From an uncultured Collinsella sp. (GTDB lineage: Bacteria > Actinomycetota > Coriobacteriia > Coriobacteriales > Coriobacteriaceae), in NCBI GenBank assembly GCA_900551185.1, contig URVF01000120.1, positions 1 to 5,175 of the forward strand: 5,175 nt of DNA, given 5' to 3'. Below are positions 4,733 through 5,175 of the stretch, piece after piece; position 1 is the stretch's first letter; each line of letters starts with the position of its first letter. A model generated the notes under the pieces. It made no database searches. It saw only the letters and a program-made list of their open reading frames with translations, and had not been told where the DNA came from. Position numbers and translations under genes: made by a program.

Positions 4733-4752
4733 AGGCGAGTGGTTAGTTTGTG

Positions 4753-4787
4753 GGCCTCAACGGCGGGCGCTGTAGCTCGCGGGGGCC
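4753..4787 (+). other. GC-rich stem-loop in the gap leader
   Basis: GGCCTC (4753-4758) pairs with GGGGCC (4782-4787, one wobble), and GCGGGC (4763-4768) pairs with GCTCGC (4775-4780, one wobble) around the loop GCTGTA, with an asymmetric 4/1 internal loop. It ends 5 bases before the Shine-Dalgarno AAAGGAG. A 5' leader stem-loop of this kind could stabilise the abundant gap mRNA; there is no U-run, so it is not a terminator. Confidence 0.4.
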
Positions 4788-4804
4788 TTACGAAAGGAGA
4801 CACA

Positions 4805-5127
4805 ATGGCAGTAAAGGTTGCTATTAACGGCTTCGGTCGCATCGGTCGTCTGGCTTTCCGTCAGATGTTCGGTCATGAGGGCTCCGAGATCGTCGCTATC
4901 AACGACCTCACCTCTCCCGATATGCTCGCTTACCTGCTGAAGTACGACTCCACGCAGGGCAACTACGCTCGCGATCACGAGGTCGTTGCTGGCGAGGATT
5001 CCATCACCGTTGACGGCAAGGAGATCAAGATCTACAAGGAGGCCGACGCTAACAACCTGCCTTGGGGCGACCTTGACGTCGACGTCGTTCTCGAGTGCAC
5101 CGGCTTCTACACCAGCAAGGCTAAGGC
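4805..5127 (+). CDS. gap: Glyceraldehyde-3-phosphate dehydrogenase, 3'-truncated by adapter
   Basis: Type I NAD-dependent GAPDH: oxidises and phosphorylates glyceraldehyde-3-phosphate to 1,3-bisphosphoglycerate in glycolysis. Only about 107 of the usual 330-340 residues are present: the N-terminal Rossmann half. Seen: MAVKVAINGFGRIGR with the NAD-binding GFGRIGR (9-15), AINDL with Asp34 that binds the adenine ribose, KYDSTQGNY (46-54), and VDVVLECTGFYTSKAKA (92-108), where the next expected residues would be the HIEAGAKKV-type stretch. The catalytic Cys (SCTTN, about residue 150) is beyond the end. The start is fixed by AAAGGAG (4793-4799) 5 bases before the ATG. Reading on into the adapter gives the false tail CLLYTSDAADDLTRV. 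It follows whiA after a 193-base regulatory spacer, in line with the rapZ-whiA-gap order known in actinobacteria, where pgk and tpi commonly come next. Confidence 0.95.
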
Positions 5128-5175
5128 CTGTCTCTTATACACATCTGACGCTGCCGACGATCTTACGCGTGTAGA
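5128..5175 (-). other. Nextera read-1 adapter with i5 index (not genome)
   Basis: The reverse complement of the Nextera read-1 oligo: mosaic end CTGTCTCTTATACACATCT (5128-5146), GACGCTGCCGACGA (5147-5160), an 8-base i5 index read as TCTTACGC (5161-5168, reverse complement GCGTAAGA, which I recall as index 517), then GTGTAGA, the start of the P5 oligo. The first C at 5128 could be genome or adapter. This is library sequence left in the assembly. Confidence 0.98.

Larger units (their letters stand above)
4612..4735. other. AT-rich intergenic block upstream of gap
   Basis: This 124-base stretch is about 26% GC, in strong contrast to the GC-rich genes on both sides. It contains the palindrome at 4657-4670, an imperfect inverted repeat at 4678-4718 (TTGA, then AATTTCGAG with loop CATT and CTCGTGAAATT, then TCAA), an A8 run at 4717-4724 and the candidate gap promoter. 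It shows no coding potential. It is best read as the regulatory region of gap, a highly expressed gene; AT-rich upstream sequence could also serve as an UP element or as a site for nucleoid proteins. Confidence 0.7.

Noticed and set aside
4986..5174. Open frame running to the right end
   Set aside because: It is a frame-shifted reading of gap that ends in translated adapter (VSYTHLTLPTILRV-type peptide).

Overview
The window holds five intact or nearly intact genes and one 5'-truncated gene, all on the + strand, from a GC-rich Gram-positive bacterium. Both ends are sequencing-library adapter, not genome: bases 1-29 and about 5128-5175 are Illumina Nextera (Tn5) oligo sequence, so the genuine insert is about 30-5127. 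The combination of a sialic acid catabolic set (lyase, ROK kinase, NanE epimerase), the actinobacterial order rapZ-whiA-gap, an Arg-type RapZ P-loop and GC-rich codons broken by AT-rich promoter stretches suggests a gut actinobacterium of the class Coriobacteriia, most likely Collinsella or a close relative. That placement is inference from gene content and from memory of related proteins; no database was searched.

Left part (30-2653), aminosugar/sialate catabolism: the C-terminal three quarters of a DHDPS/N-acetylneuraminate lyase family aldolase (nanA), a 173-base spacer with a bulged hairpin and a short direct repeat, a ROK-family kinase (probable N-acetylmannosamine kinase, nanK), a 140-base spacer largely filled by a 98-base near-palindromic structured element with a UUCG-capped hairpin at its centre, and N-acetylmannosamine-6-phosphate 2-epimerase (nanE). 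Together these would turn sialic acid into ManNAc, ManNAc-6-P and GlcNAc-6-P.

Middle part (2654-4611): a -10-like box and a strong intrinsic terminator hairpin sit between nanE and rapZ. rapZ (P-loop regulator of the RapZ/YvcJ family) is followed after only 6 bases by whiA (LAGLIDADG-derived DNA-binding regulator). The yvcK/glmR gene that normally lies between these two in Firmicutes and Actinobacteria is absent.

Right part (4612-5127): a roughly 26% GC intergenic region with a 14-base perfect palindrome, a plausible sigma-A type promoter and a GC-rich leader hairpin precedes gap (glyceraldehyde-3-phosphate dehydrogenase), which is cut after about 107 codons by the adapter.

Possible functional link (inference): NanE's product GlcNAc-6-P is one deacetylation step from GlcN-6-P, the metabolite linked to RapZ in E. 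coli, so sialate catabolism, aminosugar sensing and glycolysis are neighbours here. The most interesting non-coding signals are the structured element before nanE and its possible alternative pairing with the nanE ribosome-binding region.
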